Positions 45,299 through 54,379 of a stretch of 64,000 nucleotides of DNA are shown here, in pieces. Source of the DNA: Stackebrandtia nassauensis DSM 44728. Lineage in GTDB: Bacteria; Actinomycetota; Actinomycetes; Mycobacteriales; Micromonosporaceae. Numbering within the stretch: position 1 is the stretch's first letter; every line of letters starts with the position of its first letter. The notes under the pieces were generated by a model that was not told the origin of the DNA, made no database searches, and saw only the letters and a program-made list of their open reading frames with translations. A program made the position numbers and the translations under genes. The stretch covers positions 1,240,001 to 1,304,000 of the forward strand of contig NC_013947.1 of assembly GCF_000024545.1 (NCBI RefSeq), read 5' to 3'.

Positions 45299-45952
45299 AT
45301 GAGGCTGGTATTGGTCGGCCCTCCCGGAGCGGGGAAGGGCACGCAGGCGGAGTACATCGCGACGCAGCTGTCGGTCCCGAAGATCTCCACAGGGGACATC
45401 TTCCGGGCCAACGTCACCGGCGGCACCCCGCTGGGTGTCGAGGCCAAGCGGTACATGGACGCCGGGGAACTGGTGCCGGACAAGGTGACCATCGACATGG
45501 TGCGCGACCGGCTCGCCGAGCCCGACGCCGTCGACGGTTTCCTGCTGGACGGTTTCCCGCGCACGGTGCCGCAGGCGCAGGCGCTGGACAAGCTGCTGGC
45601 CGACATGGGCACCGGTCTGGACCTGGTGCTGGAACTGGTCGTCGACGACGACGAGGTGATCCGGCGGCTGTCCGGCCGTCGCACCTGCCACGGCTGCGGC
45701 AAGATCTGGCACGTCGAGTTCGACCGCACCGAGGTCGAGGGCGTGTGCGACCGCTGCGGCGGCGAGCTGTACCAGCGCGACGACGACAAGGCCGAGACCA
45801 TCGCGACCCGGCTGGAGGTCTACAACCGCGAGACCGCGCCGCTGATCGGCTTCTACGGCAACACCGGCAAGCTGGTGGGCATCGACGCCACCGGCCCCGT
45901 CGAGGACGTCACCGCCCGGGCCCTGGACGCGCTGTCGTCCTACGAGGCGTGA
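45299..45952 (+). CDS. adk: Adenylate kinase, zinc-type lid
   Basis: The 217-residue enzyme interconverts ATP plus AMP and two ADP. The P-loop [10 protein letters not shown] is at residues 7-16, and [10 protein letters not shown] is at 84-93. The lid has a four-Cys zinc site (Cys130, Cys133, Cys150 and Cys153), the long-lid form typical of Gram-positive bacteria. GGGAGG precedes the ATG. The stop overlaps the map ATG by one base. Confidence 0.97.
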   Translation: MRLVLVGPPGAGKGTQAEYIATQLSVPKISTGDIFRANVTGGTPLGVEAKRYMDAGELVPDKVTIDMVRDRLAEPDAVDGFLLDGFPRTVPQAQALDKLLADMGTGLDLVLELVVDDDEVIRRLSGRRTCHGCGKIWHVEFDRTEVEGVCDRCGGELYQRDDDKAETIATRLEVYNRETAPLIGFYGNTGKLVGIDATGPVEDVTARALDALSSYEA

Positions 45953-46785
45953 TGTTCGGGGGCGGCGAGGTCATCCAGTACAAGACCCCGGAACAGTTCC
46001 GCGTCATGCGGCGGGCCGGTCTGGTGGTCGCCGCGGTGCACGACGCGATGCGCAAGGCCGTCAAACCCGGGGTCACCACCAAGGAACTCGACACGATCGC
46101 CGCCGACGTGATCCGTTCGGCGGGCGCGACCCCGTCGTTCCTGGGTTACGACATCGGGCTGGGCCCGTACCCGGCAGTGATCTGCTCCTCGGTCAACGAC
46201 CAGGTCGTGCACGCGATCCCGTCCGACGACCAGGTGCTCGCCGAGGGCGACCTGATCAGCATCGACGTCGGCGCCATCGTGGACGGCTGGCACGGCGACG
46301 CGGCGATCACGCTGCCGGTCGGCGAGGTCGACGCGAAACTGCTGGAGCTGACCCGGGTGTGCGAGGAGGCGATGTGGGCGGGCATCACCGCCGCGGCCAC
46401 CGCCAAACGCCTGGGCGACATCTCCAACGCCATCCAGAAGACGATCCTGCGCGAGGGCCACTACGGCATCGTGACCGGTTTCGGCGGGCACGGCATCGGC
46501 ACCGAGATGCACCAGGACCCGCACGTCCTCAACTACGGCCGCCGCGGCAAGGGCACCCGGATCAAACCCGGGATGGCGCTGGCGCTGGAGCCGATGATCA
46601 CACTGGGCACCTCCGAGACCGTCGACGACGAGGACGGCTGGACCGTCGTGACCGCCGACGGCTCGATGGCCGCGCACGTCGAGCACTCGATCGCGCTGTG
46701 CGAGGACGGCATCTGGGTGCTGACCGCACCCGACGGCGGCGTGGAACGGCTGGGGGATCTGGCTTCGGCCATGGCAACCGGCTGA
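45952..46785 (+). CDS. map: Methionine aminopeptidase, type I
   Basis: The 277-residue metalloprotease removes the N-terminal Met of new proteins. The two-metal ligands can be placed: Asp in DVGAIVDGWHGDAA (two Asp), His in GGHGIGTEMHQDPHV, Glu in LALEPMIT and Glu in HVEHSIAL. The ATG at 45952 shares one base with the adk stop; a longer frame from inside adk is a shadow. It has no N-terminal SH3-binding extension. Three unrelated genes follow before infA. Confidence 0.96.
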   Translation: MFGGGEVIQYKTPEQFRVMRRAGLVVAAVHDAMRKAVKPGVTTKELDTIAADVIRSAGATPSFLGYDIGLGPYPAVICSSVNDQVVHAIPSDDQVLAEGDLISIDVGAIVDGWHGDAAITLPVGEVDAKLLELTRVCEEAMWAGITAAATAKRLGDISNAIQKTILREGHYGIVTGFGGHGIGTEMHQDPHVLNYGRRGKGTRIKPGMALALEPMITLGTSETVDDEDGWTVVTADGSMAAHVEHSIALCEDGIWVLTAPDGGVERLGDLASAMATG

Positions 46786-46792
46786 ACGTCTA

Positions 46793-46821
46793 TCGACGTG
46801 ACGTCATATTGGTGGCAAGAT
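46793..46821 (+). promoter_or_regulatory. Promoter for a leaderless DUF1707 gene
   Basis: TCGACG (46793-46798), a 17-base spacer and CAAGAT (46816-46821) lie so that the -10 ends six bases before the ATG at 46828. Transcription would begin at the start codon, and no SD is present, so a leaderless mRNA is likely. Confidence 0.55.
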
Positions 46822-46827
46822 GGTTCC

Positions 46828-47316
46828 ATGCCCAGCCAGGAACCGTCGATTCCCGCTGTCCCCGAACGCGACAAGCGCGCCGGCGATACCGACCGGCAGC
46901 GTGTCGCCGACCGGCTGCGGGCCGCCCTCGACGAGGGACGCCTGGAACTGTCGGAGTACGACGAGCGGTTGCAGCAGACCTACGCGGCCAAGACCTACGC
47001 CGACCTGGACACGCTGCTGGCCGACATCCCGGGCGTCGCGCCGGTGTCGGCCTCGCAGGTGGAGCCGGTGGCCGACAAGAACCCGCACCGCTACGACGAC
47101 CGCGAGCACCGGCGTCGCAAGCGCCGCAACCGGGACAAGTCCATCAAGCAGACCTGGTCGGGTGTCGGGGGCGCGACGATCTTCTTCACCGGACTGTGGG
47201 CGATCCAGTGGATCGCCACCGGCGGGAGCGCCCCGTACTTCTGGCCGATCTGGATCTTCGGTTTCTGGGCGCTGGGTGCTGCGTGTGCCACCTGGGCCAA
47301 GCTCATGAAAGACTAG
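46828..47316 (+). CDS. DUF1707 SHOCT-like membrane protein 1
   Basis: The 162-residue product has a DUF1707 domain at about residues 20-70 (RVADRLRAALDEGRLELSEYDERLQQTYAAKTYADLD), a basic linker (RREHRRRKRRNRDK-like) and a C-terminal hydrophobic pair (about 113-131 and 137-155) resembling a 2TM module. Function is unknown. The ATG is chosen for its leaderless -10 spacing. It is one of two tandem paralogues inserted between map and infA; the next begins 41 bases downstream. Confidence 0.8.
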   Translation: MPSQEPSIPAVPERDKRAGDTDRQRVADRLRAALDEGRLELSEYDERLQQTYAAKTYADLDTLLADIPGVAPVSASQVEPVADKNPHRYDDREHRRRKRRNRDKSIKQTWSGVGGATIFFTGLWAIQWIATGGSAPYFWPIWIFGFWALGAACATWAKLMKD

Positions 47317-47357
47317 GCGACATTCCGTCCCTTCCTGGAAACCCTCCGGAGAACCTC

Positions 47358-47855
47358 GTGAACGACAAAGACAAGCTGCGCATCGGCGATTCCGATCGCG
47401 AACTGGTGTCGCGACTGCTGAAGCAGGCGGTCGACGAGGGACGCTTGACGCTGCCCGAGTACGACCTCCGGTTGCAGCAGGTCTACGAGGCCAAGACGGT
47501 GGGGGACCTGGACCCGATCACGGGCGATCTGATGGGCTCGAACCAGGGCGTGCTGGCGGTGACGGAGTCGGGGAACCTGTCGACGGTCCACGACGCGCCG
47601 CCGCGCCGCACGCGGCCCCGCCGCGACAAGACCCCGGCGTGGGTCAAGTGGATGTGGTTCGGCTGGCTGGTGCCCGTCACCGTGTGCACCACGATCTGGG
47701 GCATCGGCCTGGTCACCGGCGGCACCGGCTACATGTGGCCGCTGTGGGTGGCCGGAACGATCGGTGCCCCGATGGCCTGCGTGACGTTCATGGAGCGGTT
47801 CATGATCCGTCCGGCCCTGATCGAACGCGACCAGCAGCGGCTGGTCGGCGAATGA
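47358..47855 (+). CDS. DUF1707 SHOCT-like membrane protein 2
   Basis: The 165-residue paralogue of the preceding gene has a DUF1707 domain at about 5-60 (RIGDSDRELVSRLLKQAVDEGRLTLPEYDLRLQQVYEAKTVGDLD) and two C-terminal hydrophobic segments (about 99-120 and 125-145). The GTG start is chosen because CCGGAGA lies 6 bases upstream; it can be co-transcribed with the first paralogue. The two share the helix pattern EGRL.L.EYD.RLQQ.Y.AKT, so they arose by tandem duplication. Confidence 0.8.
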   Translation: MNDKDKLRIGDSDRELVSRLLKQAVDEGRLTLPEYDLRLQQVYEAKTVGDLDPITGDLMGSNQGVLAVTESGNLSTVHDAPPRRTRPRRDKTPAWVKWMWFGWLVPVTVCTTIWGIGLVTGGTGYMWPLWVAGTIGAPMACVTFMERFMIRPALIERDQQRLVGE

Positions 47856-47934
47856 GCCGCGGCGCGTTCTGTCGACGGCCGCCGGATCGAGACGGGTCCC
47901 CGCTACCGAGCGCGTTCGGGTAACTTCTTCCGGA

Positions 47935-48564
47935 ATGACTCACGAACCAGGCACCCCCAAGCCTCCCAGCTACCTGCGTGACGTCGGGGTGTTCTTCCGG
48001 CACTGGCTCAAGGCTCCCGGCAAGACCGGGGCCGTGTGGCCGTCCTCGCGTTTCCTGGCCCGCAGCCTGGCCAGCGCGCTCGACGGCTACTCGCAGCCCG
48101 CGGTGGCCGAACTGGGGCCGGGCACCGGTCCCGCGACCGCCCAGATCCAGGCCCGGCTGGCCGGGGCCGGGACCCACGTGGCCGTCGACCTCAACCCGCA
48201 GTTCGCCTCGATGCTGGCGGCGAGGTTCCCGGACGTGGACGTCGTGTGCGATTCGGCGGACCGGCTGCCCGCGATCCTCGCCGAGCGGGACATCACGGTT
48301 GTGGACGCCGTCGTCAGCGGGCTGCCGTTCGCGGCGTTCCCGGCGGGGTTGCAGCGTGACATCCTGGACGCGGTCGTGGCGAGCCTGCACCCCGGGCACG
48401 GGGTGTTCACGACCTTCAACTACGTGGGGGCGTTCTCACTGCCGCCAGCCCGACGGTTCCGGGGGCTGTTGGCGGAACGGTTCGAGGAGATCAGCATCTC
48501 CGGGCCGGTGCTGCGCAATATCCCCCCAGCTTACGTCCTCACCGCCCGCAAACCCCGGGCGTGA
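47935..48564 (+). CDS. SAM-dependent methyltransferase, phospholipid N-methyltransferase-like
   Basis: The 209-residue class I methyltransferase has an N-terminal amphipathic segment (VGVFFRHWLKAPGKTGAVWPSSRFLA), typical of PmtA-type phospholipid or membrane-lipid methyltransferases, then motif I ELGPGTGPAT (59-68) and an acidic ribose-binding site (HVAVDLNPQF). The DAVVSGLPFAAF stretch is motif IV-like. The amine substrate is unknown; lipid headgroup methylation is inferred. It lies between the DUF1707 pair and infA. There is no good SD; TAACTT lies 8 bases before the ATG. Confidence 0.75.
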   Translation: MTHEPGTPKPPSYLRDVGVFFRHWLKAPGKTGAVWPSSRFLARSLASALDGYSQPAVAELGPGTGPATAQIQARLAGAGTHVAVDLNPQFASMLAARFPDVDVVCDSADRLPAILAERDITVVDAVVSGLPFAAFPAGLQRDILDAVVASLHPGHGVFTTFNYVGAFSLPPARRFRGLLAERFEEISISGPVLRNIPPAYVLTARKPRA

Positions 48565-48588
48565 CACGCCCGACTGCGGGGCGGGTGG

Positions 48589-48615
48589 TTGACCGGTAAA
48601 TCAGGCGAGTACACT
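48589..48615 (+). promoter_or_regulatory. Candidate infA promoter
   Basis: TTGACC (48589-48594) and TACACT (48610-48615) are both good hexamers but have a spacer of only 15 bases, shorter than usual. The leader to infA would be about 120 bases. It opens the infA-rpmJ-rpsM-rpsK-rpsD-rpoA-rplQ-truA operon. Confidence 0.5.
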
Positions 48616-48742
48616 CAACCGTTGGCGCTGAGCGTCTGGTCCGTTATGCCCGTGCGCGCTTCCTCGGGTAGACGGCCGCGGCTGACGACAAGTCAGTGCC
48701 GAACAGTTATCCAGATCCGACAAGTCAACGGTAGCGGAGTAC

Positions 48743-48964
48743 ATGCCGAAAAAAGACGGTGCGATTGAGATCGAGGGCCGGGTCATCGAGCCCCTCCCGA
48801 ACGCCATGTTCCGGGTGGAGCTGACCAACGGCCACAAGGTCTTGGCGCACATCAGTGGCAAGATGCGACAGCACTACATTCGCATCCTGCCCGAAGACCG
48901 GGTCGTGGTGGAGTTGTCTCCCTACGACCTTTCGCGCGGACGAATTGTCTACCGCTACCGCTGA
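48743..48964 (+). CDS. infA: Translation initiation factor IF-1
   Basis: The 73-residue OB-fold protein occupies the A site during initiation. It reads [51 protein letters not shown] and ends RGRIVYRYR. It is the first gene of the alpha operon; rpmJ follows after 27 bases. Confidence 0.98.
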   Translation: MPKKDGAIEIEGRVIEPLPNAMFRVELTNGHKVLAHISGKMRQHYIRILPEDRVVVELSPYDLSRGRIVYRYR

Positions 48965-48991
48965 CGCGACTCTTGACAAGTAGGGCTGCTC

Positions 48992-49108
48992 GTGAAGGTT
49001 AAGCCGAGCGTCAAGAAGATCTGCAAGAACTGCCGAACCATTCGCCGCAACGGCCGGGTCAGGGTGATCTGCTCCTCCGACCCGCGCCACAAGCAGCGTC
49101 AGGGCTAG
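48992..49108 (+). CDS. rpmJ: 50S ribosomal protein L36
   Basis: A 38-residue L36 begins at a [23 protein letters not shown], then [18 protein letters not shown]. Cys11, Cys14, Cys27 and His33 form the zinc site of the C+ type. It is too short for most open-frame lists but its position between infA and rpsM is invariant. Confidence 0.95.
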   Translation: MKVKPSVKKICKNCRTIRRNGRVRVICSSDPRHKQRQG

Positions 49109-49190
49109 TTCAAACCGGATTCTTCTCGCCGCAAAAAGTTACGAAACATCGACAACACTGCCCGCGCGTGGACTTTCGAGTCCGCGTCAC

Positions 49191-49211
49191 CCCCGGCCCG
49201 TCAGGCCGGGG
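49191..49211 (+). terminator. rpmJ-rpsM intergenic hairpins
   Basis: A perfect 8-bp stem, CCCCGGCC with GGCCGGGG (loop CGTCA), lies in the 178-base rpmJ-rpsM gap. Just upstream, GGACT-TTCG-AGTCC (49170-49183) forms a second small TTCG-tetraloop hairpin. They may be processing sites or a partial terminator; rpsM could also have its own promoter nearby, but none is clear. Confidence 0.4.
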
Positions 49212-49286
49212 CCCCGCCGCCGGAACAGCGGGGGCTAAGCGAGTGGTGCAGACCTGACGAAATACACAAGGAGAATTAGTCCGGAT

Positions 49287-49667
49287 ATGGCACGTCTCGT
49301 TGGTGTCGATCTTCCGCGCGAAAAGCGCCTGGAGATCGCCCTTACGTACATCTTCGGTGTCGGCCGCACCCGCTCGGTCGAGACCTGCGCCGCGACGGGC
49401 ATCGACCCGTCCAAGCGCGTCCACGAACTGACCGACGCCGAGCTGGTTCAGCTGCGCGATCACATCGAGGGCAACTACCAAGTCGAAGGTGACCTGCGCC
49501 GCGAGGTCGCCGCTGACATCCGCCGCAAGGTGGAAATCGGGTGCTACCAGGGAATCCGGCACCGCCGGGGTCTGCCGGTGCACGGACAGCGGACCCGGAC
49601 CAACGCGCGTACCCGCAAGGGCCCCAAGCGCACGGTCGCTGGCAAGAAGAAGCCGGGCAAGAAGTAG
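49287..49667 (+). CDS. rpsM: 30S ribosomal protein S13
   Basis: The 126-residue S13 contacts the P-site tRNA and the 50S subunit. [26 protein letters not shown] and the C-terminal [27 protein letters not shown] are both conserved. AAGGAG precedes the ATG. rpsK follows after 28 bases. Confidence 0.98.
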   Translation: MARLVGVDLPREKRLEIALTYIFGVGRTRSVETCAATGIDPSKRVHELTDAELVQLRDHIEGNYQVEGDLRREVAADIRRKVEIGCYQGIRHRRGLPVHGQRTRTNARTRKGPKRTVAGKKKPGKK

Positions 49668-49695
49668 CTTTAGGACTATAGGAGCGCATGAGTTA

Positions 49696-50094
49696 ATGGC
49701 TGGGCCAAAGCGCGGTGGAACCAAACTCCGCCGCAAGGAAAAGAAGAACGTCGCGGCGGGTCACGCCCACATCAAGAGCACGTTCAACAACACGATCGTT
49801 TCCATCACCGACCCCGCGGGAGCCGTGATCTCCTGGTCGTCCTCCGGACAGGTGGGCTTCAAGGGTTCGCGTAAGTCGACTCCGTACGCCGCGCAGATGG
49901 CCGCCGAGGCCGCCGCCCGTCGCGCCATGGAGCACGGGATGCGCAAGGTGGACGTGTTCGTCAAGGGTCCCGGTTCGGGACGTGAGACCGCGATCCGTTC
50001 GCTCCAGGCCGCCGGCCTCGAGGTCGGTTCGATTTCCGATGTCACGCCGCAGCCGCACAACGGCTGCCGTCCGCCCAAGCGGCGCCGAGTCTGA
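49696..50094 (+). CDS. rpsK: 30S ribosomal protein S11
   Basis: The 132-residue S11 lies on the 30S platform. The ATG at 49696 ([26 protein letters not shown]) is correct; a longer frame from inside rpsM is a shadow. [16 protein letters not shown] and the terminal [15 protein letters not shown] are canonical. rpsD follows after 20 bases. Confidence 0.98.
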   Translation: MAGPKRGGTKLRRKEKKNVAAGHAHIKSTFNNTIVSITDPAGAVISWSSSGQVGFKGSRKSTPYAAQMAAEAAARRAMEHGMRKVDVFVKGPGSGRETAIRSLQAAGLEVGSISDVTPQPHNGCRPPKRRRV

Positions 50095-50114
50095 GGTTGG
50101 GGGAGTAGAAGAAA

Positions 50115-50741
50115 ATGGCTCGTTATACCGGACCCGACTGCCGTCGCTGCCGTCGCGAGAAGATGAAACTGTTCCTCAAGGGTGCCAAGTGCGAGAGCGC
50201 CAAGTGCCCGCTGGAATCGCGTCCCTTCCCTCCCGGCCAGCACGGTCGCGGTCGCCCCAAGGAGACCGAGTACCTGCTGCAGCTGCGTGAGAAGCAGAAG
50301 GCCAAGCGCACCTACGGCGTGCTGGAGAAGCAGTTCTCCAACTACTACAAAGAGGCCAACCGCCGCTCCGGCAAGACCGGTGAGGAACTGCTGAAGATCC
50401 TCGAGTCGCGGCTGGACAACGTCGTGTACCGCGCCGGGTTCGCCAAGTCCCGTGACATGGCGCGCCAGCTGGTGCTGCACGGCCACTTCATCGTCAACGG
50501 CCGCAAGGTCAACATCCCGTCCTACCGCGTCACCGCCAAGGACATCGTCGAGGTCCGGCCCAAGTCGGTCGAGATGACCCCGTTCGTGGTGGCCCGCGCC
50601 GAGGCCGGCGAGAAGAAGACCCCGGCCTGGCTGGAGTCGATCCCGTCGAAGATGAAGATCCTCGTTCACAACCTGCCCGAGCGCCAGTCGATCGACACCC
50701 AGGTGCAGGAGCAGCTCATCGTCGAGCTCTACTCCAAGTAG
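50115..50741 (+). CDS. rpsD: 30S ribosomal protein S4, zinc-binding
   Basis: The 208-residue S4 starts 30S assembly and, in E. coli, represses the alpha operon. A zinc site is formed by Cys9, Cys12, Cys26 and Cys31. The S4 RNA-binding domain ([31 protein letters not shown]) is at about 97-127. A strong GC hairpin follows the stop, before rpoA. Confidence 0.98.
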   Translation: MARYTGPDCRRCRREKMKLFLKGAKCESAKCPLESRPFPPGQHGRGRPKETEYLLQLREKQKAKRTYGVLEKQFSNYYKEANRRSGKTGEELLKILESRLDNVVYRAGFAKSRDMARQLVLHGHFIVNGRKVNIPSYRVTAKDIVEVRPKSVEMTPFVVARAEAGEKKTPAWLESIPSKMKILVHNLPERQSIDTQVQEQLIVELYSK

Positions 50742-50755
50742 TAGCGGTTCGCATC

Positions 50756-50788
50756 TCCCGCCGCGCGTCCTCGCGGCGCGCGGCGGGA
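50756..50788 (+). terminator. rpsD-rpoA intergenic hairpin
   Basis: A perfect 12-bp stem, TCCCGCCGCGCG with CGCGCGGCGGGA, encloses a 9-base loop. It is strong enough to act as a partial terminator or RNase-stop between rpsD and rpoA, which may serve to set a different rpoA dosage. No T-tract follows. Confidence 0.55.
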
Positions 50789-50844
50789 CTCTCCATTGTT
50801 TGCGACGTCATATAGCGGGCGTCCGGCGAAAGGGAAAACAGAAA

Positions 50845-51882
50845 GTGCTCATCACTCAGCGTCCGACTCTCAGCGAAGAGTCGCTCTCGGACACACGGTC
50901 CCGGTTCTCCATCGAGCCGCTGGAGCCGGGTTTCGGTTACACGCTCGGCAACTCGCTGCGGCGTACCCTGCTGTCGTCCATTCCGGGCGCGGCGGTCACC
51001 TCGATCAAGATCGACGGTGTCCTGCACGAGTTCACCACCATCCCCGGCGCCAAAGAGGACGTCGTGGAGCTGGTGCTCAACGTCAAGCAGCTGTGCGTCA
51101 GCTCCGAGCTGGACGAGCCGGTCACCATGTACCTGCGCAAGCAGGGCCCCGGCGACGTCACCGCGGGCGACATTCAGCCGCCGTCGGGCGTCACCGTCCA
51201 CAACCCGGAACTGAAGCTGGCCACGCTCAACGGCAAGGGCCGCCTCGACATGGAGCTCATCGTCGAGCGGGGCCGCGGTTACGTCTCGGCCGCCCAGAAC
51301 AAGCAGGCCGGTGCCGGTATCGGCCGGATCCCGGTCGACTCGATCTACTCGCCCGTGGTGAAGGTCAGCTACCGGGTCGAGGCCACCCGTGTCGAGCAGC
51401 GCACCGACTTCGACAAGCTCATCATCGACGTGGAGACCAAGCCGTCCACCGGCCCGCGCACCGCGCTGGCCTCGGCCGGTTCCACCCTGGTGGAACTGTT
51501 CGGTCTGTACCGCGAGCTGGACTCCGCCGCCGAGGGCATCGACGTGGGTCCGTCCCCGGCCGACGCGCAGCTGGCCGCCGATCTGGCGCTGCCGATCGAG
51601 GAGCTGGAGCTGACCGTCCGGTCGTACAACTGCCTCAAGCGCGAGGGCGTCGACCAGGTCGGCGAGCTCATCAACCGCACCGAGGCCGACCTGCTGGACA
51701 TCCGCAACTTCGGTCAGAAGTCCATCGACGAGGTCAAGATGAAGCTGGCCGGTCTGGGCCTGGCGCTGAAGGACTCCCCGGGCACCTTCGACCCGGCCGA
51801 GGCCGCTGCCGCCTACGACGACGGTGAGTACGACGAATTCGACGACGACGGAGAAGAGCTCCGCGAAACCGAACAGCTGTAG
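50845..51882 (+). CDS. rpoA: DNA-directed RNA polymerase subunit alpha
   Basis: The 345-residue alpha subunit dimerises to scaffold beta and beta'. I chose the GTG at 50845 ([14 protein letters not shown]), preceded by an AAAGGG; an in-frame start at 50800 has no SD. The N-terminal domain is followed by a linker and the C-terminal domain ([23 protein letters not shown]... [19 protein letters not shown]), which binds UP elements and activators. An acidic tail ([14 protein letters not shown]) closes the protein. Confidence 0.98.
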   Translation: MLITQRPTLSEESLSDTRSRFSIEPLEPGFGYTLGNSLRRTLLSSIPGAAVTSIKIDGVLHEFTTIPGAKEDVVELVLNVKQLCVSSELDEPVTMYLRKQGPGDVTAGDIQPPSGVTVHNPELKLATLNGKGRLDMELIVERGRGYVSAAQNKQAGAGIGRIPVDSIYSPVVKVSYRVEATRVEQRTDFDKLIIDVETKPSTGPRTALASAGSTLVELFGLYRELDSAAEGIDVGPSPADAQLAADLALPIEELELTVRSYNCLKREGVDQVGELINRTEADLLDIRNFGQKSIDEVKMKLAGLGLALKDSPGTFDPAEAAAAYDDGEYDEFDDDGEELRETEQL

Positions 51883-51912
51883 CGGCTGTAGTCATTCAAA
51901 AGGAGTAAGGAA

Positions 51913-52425
51913 ATGCCACAGCCGACCAAGGGCGCCCGCCTGGGTGGTTCTCCGGCGCACCAGCGGCTCATGCTGGCGAACCTGGCGACCTCGCTGTTCA
52001 AGCACGGCAAGATCACCACGACCGAGGCCAAGGCGCGCAAGCTGCGTCCGTACGCCGAGCGGCTGGTCACCTTCGCCAAGCGCGGTGACCTCGCCTCCCG
52101 TCGCCGGGCCATCGCGAAGATGACCGAGAAGGACGTCACGCACGAGCTGTTCGACTCGATCGCGTCGCGCTACACCAACCGCGACGGCGGGTACACCCGC
52201 ATCGTGAAGATCGGTCCCCGCAAGGGCGACAACGCTCCGATGGCCGTCATCGAGCTGGTCGAGGAACTCGCCGAGGCCCCCAAGCCGAAGCGCAAGCCCG
52301 CCACCCGCAAGGCCGCCAAGGCCGAAGCGGTGGAGGCGCTGGCCGGTGGCGACGACGAGGCCACCGACGAGCCGAAGGCTGCCGAAGCCAAGGCCGACGA
52401 CAGCAAGAAGTCGGACGACGAGTAA
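51913..52425 (+). CDS. rplQ: 50S ribosomal protein L17, C-terminally extended
   Basis: The 170-residue protein has a normal L17 core (about 1-118: [51 protein letters not shown]) and an Ala/Glu/Lys-rich tail of about 50 residues with DDEATDEPK. Such tails are common in actinobacteria. AAAAGGAG lies close to the ATG. truA follows after nine bases. Confidence 0.97.
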   Translation: MPQPTKGARLGGSPAHQRLMLANLATSLFKHGKITTTEAKARKLRPYAERLVTFAKRGDLASRRRAIAKMTEKDVTHELFDSIASRYTNRDGGYTRIVKIGPRKGDNAPMAVIELVEELAEAPKPKRKPATRKAAKAEAVEALAGGDDEATDEPKAAEAKADDSKKSDDE

Positions 52426-52434
52426 GTCCCCGAC

Positions 52435-53337
52435 GTGAACGACGACGTCCGTGGACGCCCCGGTGACGAGCCGGGCGCGTCCACGGACGTTTCGCTTGTC
52501 CGGCTGCGGCTGGACATCTGTTACGACGGCACCGATTTCGCGGGCTGGGCGTTCCAGCCGGGGCAGCGCACCGTGGCCGGGGAGGTCTTCACGGCGCTGT
52601 CGGCGCTGTTCGGCCAGCCCGAGGGCCTGACCGTCGCGGGCCGCACCGACGCGGGCGTCCACGCCACCGGTCAGGTCGCGCACGTGGACGTTCCCGCCGC
52701 CGCCTGGGCCCGCTACCGCGACCGGCCGCTGTGGCGGCTGCGGGGCATCCTGCCGCCCGACGTGCGCATCACGGCGATCACCGAGGTGTCGTCGGAGTTC
52801 AACGCCCGGTTCTCGGCCCTGTCGCGCCGGTACGTGTACCGGGTCGCGGACACGGTGTGGGGCGTGAACCCGTTGCGGCGCCTGGACACCGTGGCGTGGC
52901 CGCGTCCGGTGGACCTGGACGTGATGAACGCCGCCGCGACGGTCCTGGTGGGGGAGCACGACTTCGCGGCCTTCTGCAAACGCCGCGAGGGCGCCACGAC
53001 GGTGCGGGCGCTGCGGACGGTCCGCTGGGACCGCGACGCCGACGGCATCGCGCGCGCCACGGTCGTGGCCGACGCGTTCTGCCACTCGATGGTGCGCAGC
53101 CTGGTCGGGGCGATGCTGGCCGTCGGCGAGGGCCGCCGTGACGCGGCCTGGCTGGCGGCGCTGTTGACCCGTGGCGAACGGTCCGGCGAGGTGCTGGTGG
53201 CGCCCGCCAACGGCCTCACGCTGGTCGAGGTCGAGTTCCCCGCCGATCCGTCGGCGTGGGCCGAGCGGCAGCTGGAGACCCGCCGGATGCGGACCCTGAA
53301 CGGCTCGACGGCCGCGGGCCAGCAGCCCACGGCTTGA
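52435..53337 (+). CDS. truA: tRNA pseudouridine(38-40) synthase TruA
   Basis: The 300-residue enzyme makes pseudouridine at positions 38-40 of tRNA anticodon arms. The catalytic Asp72 is in AGRTDAGVHATGQVAH. RYVYRVAD and FCHSMVRSLVGAMLAVGEGRR are further family segments. The GTG start gives an extra ~20-residue acidic N-terminus before LRLDICYDGTDFAGW and has no strong SD, so a later start is possible. It ends the alpha operon with a perfect palindromic terminator. Confidence 0.95.
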   Translation: MNDDVRGRPGDEPGASTDVSLVRLRLDICYDGTDFAGWAFQPGQRTVAGEVFTALSALFGQPEGLTVAGRTDAGVHATGQVAHVDVPAAAWARYRDRPLWRLRGILPPDVRITAITEVSSEFNARFSALSRRYVYRVADTVWGVNPLRRLDTVAWPRPVDLDVMNAAATVLVGEHDFAAFCKRREGATTVRALRTVRWDRDADGIARATVVADAFCHSMVRSLVGAMLAVGEGRRDAAWLAALLTRGERSGEVLVAPANGLTLVEVEFPADPSAWAERQLETRRMRTLNGSTAAGQQPTA

Positions 53338-53340
53338 GCT

Positions 53341-53362
53341 GGCCCGGCCGATCGGCCGGGCC
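53341..53362. terminator. Bidirectional palindromic terminator between truA and a convergent gene
   Basis: Bases 53341-53362 are a perfect 22-base self-complementary palindrome made of GGCCCGGCCGA and its complement TCGGCCGGGCC. It lies 4 bases after the truA stop and 15 bases from the stop of the opposite gene (53377), so it can serve both strands. Confidence 0.7.
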
Positions 53363-53376
53363 GGTCGAGGCGGCTC

Positions 53377-54309
53377 CTATGCGTCGCGGCGGGGTTTGAG
53401 CGTCTCGACGAGGTAGTTGTCGACCAGGTCGGCGACGATGACCGACACGTCCTCGTCCCGCCGGGACGGGGATTCGCCGTCGGCGCGTCCGATGACCGCG
53501 TACAGCAGGTAGTGGCCAAAGGTGTTGAAGCCCAGGACGGTCGGGTTGAGACCGAGTTCGGAGCTGACACCGCTGGCGCGCAACGCGTTGAAGGCACCGC
53601 CGCTCCCGTCCTCTATGTTCTCCCGCAGTCGCGTCGCGGCCTCGTCGTCGGCGAGGTTGACGACGCCCACGGTGGCCGCGTGCGTCTGGGACGCGTCGGT
53701 GACGGTCGCGCGCACCACCTGGTCGCAGTCGCTGCTCTTCAGGTGCGGGCCCATGGTGTCGGTGGCCGCGCTCGCGCAGTCGCCGAGGACCTCGGTCTTG
53801 AGGACCGTGTACTGGCTCTTGCCCGCGGTGAGTTCCTTGGCACCGAACAGTTCCCCAGCCGTGAGCGGGTCCGGGTCGGTGTCGCGGGAGGCGAGTTTGT
53901 CGGGCTCGGCCTTCGTCTTGCCGGTGCTGGGATCGAAGGTGTGCTCCTGTTCGGGCGCGGTGGTGTTGCTCGCGTTGTCCCGCAACAGGAACCACGACGC
54001 CGCGCCGCAGGCCGCCAGCGTGATCACGACGATGACCGAGATCAGCGTGACCACCCAGCCCTGCCGGGTGCGGGTGGCGCGCCGGGCGGCGCGTTGCAGC
54101 GGGATCGACTCGACCGCGGGACGCGGAGCCGCTGGCGCCGGGTCGCGGCGGGCCGACTCGCGTTCGCGGGCGATCGCGGCGATGCGCGCCGGATCGATGT
54201 TCTGCCGGAGGTTGTCCGACGTCGAGAAGCCCACCGGGGGGTCATCTACCTCGGGAACCGGTGGGGGAGTACCAAAGGGTGACTGGCCGTTTACCACGCC
54301 GACCGACAT
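53377..54309 (-). CDS. Single-pass membrane protein with Pro-rich N-terminus, function unknown
   Basis: The 310-residue product (start ATG at 54309, GHSGAL-preceding frame rejected) has a Pro/Arg-rich cytoplasmic N-terminus (about 1-85), one membrane helix (about 87-108, WVVTLISVIVVITLAACGAASWFLL) and an external domain of about 200 residues with two Cys residues (GDCASAA, SSDCDQVV). The Arg-rich RRATRTRQGW before the helix fits the positive-inside rule. The LLTAGELFGAKELTAG... VVRATVTDASQTHAATVGVVNL pattern is not in a family I recognise. It is divergent from the next gene by 70 bases. Confidence 0.7.
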   Translation of the reverse strand: MSVGVVNGQSPFGTPPPVPEVDDPPVGFSTSDNLRQNIDPARIAAIARERESARRDPAPAAPRPAVESIPLQRAARRATRTRQGWVVTLISVIVVITLAACGAASWFLLRDNASNTTAPEQEHTFDPSTGKTKAEPDKLASRDTDPDPLTAGELFGAKELTAGKSQYTVLKTEVLGDCASAATDTMGPHLKSSDCDQVVRATVTDASQTHAATVGVVNLADDEAATRLRENIEDGSGGAFNALRASGVSSELGLNPTVLGFNTFGHYLLYAVIGRADGESPSRRDEDVSVIVADLVDNYLVETLKPRRDA

Positions 54310-54367
54310 TAGGGCACCGGAGTGCTCGGGTTGGGGACTTCGGTGAAGTTCCGTCAAACGGTTGGCA

Positions 54368-54373
54368 GACAAT
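54368..54373 (+). promoter_or_regulatory. Candidate -10 for a leaderless methyltransferase gene
   Basis: GACAAT ends six bases before the GTG at 54380, the spacing expected for a leaderless transcript. There is no SD. The 70-base gap also serves the divergent gene, so a regulatory overlap is possible. Confidence 0.45.
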
Positions 54374-54379
54374 GGCCGA

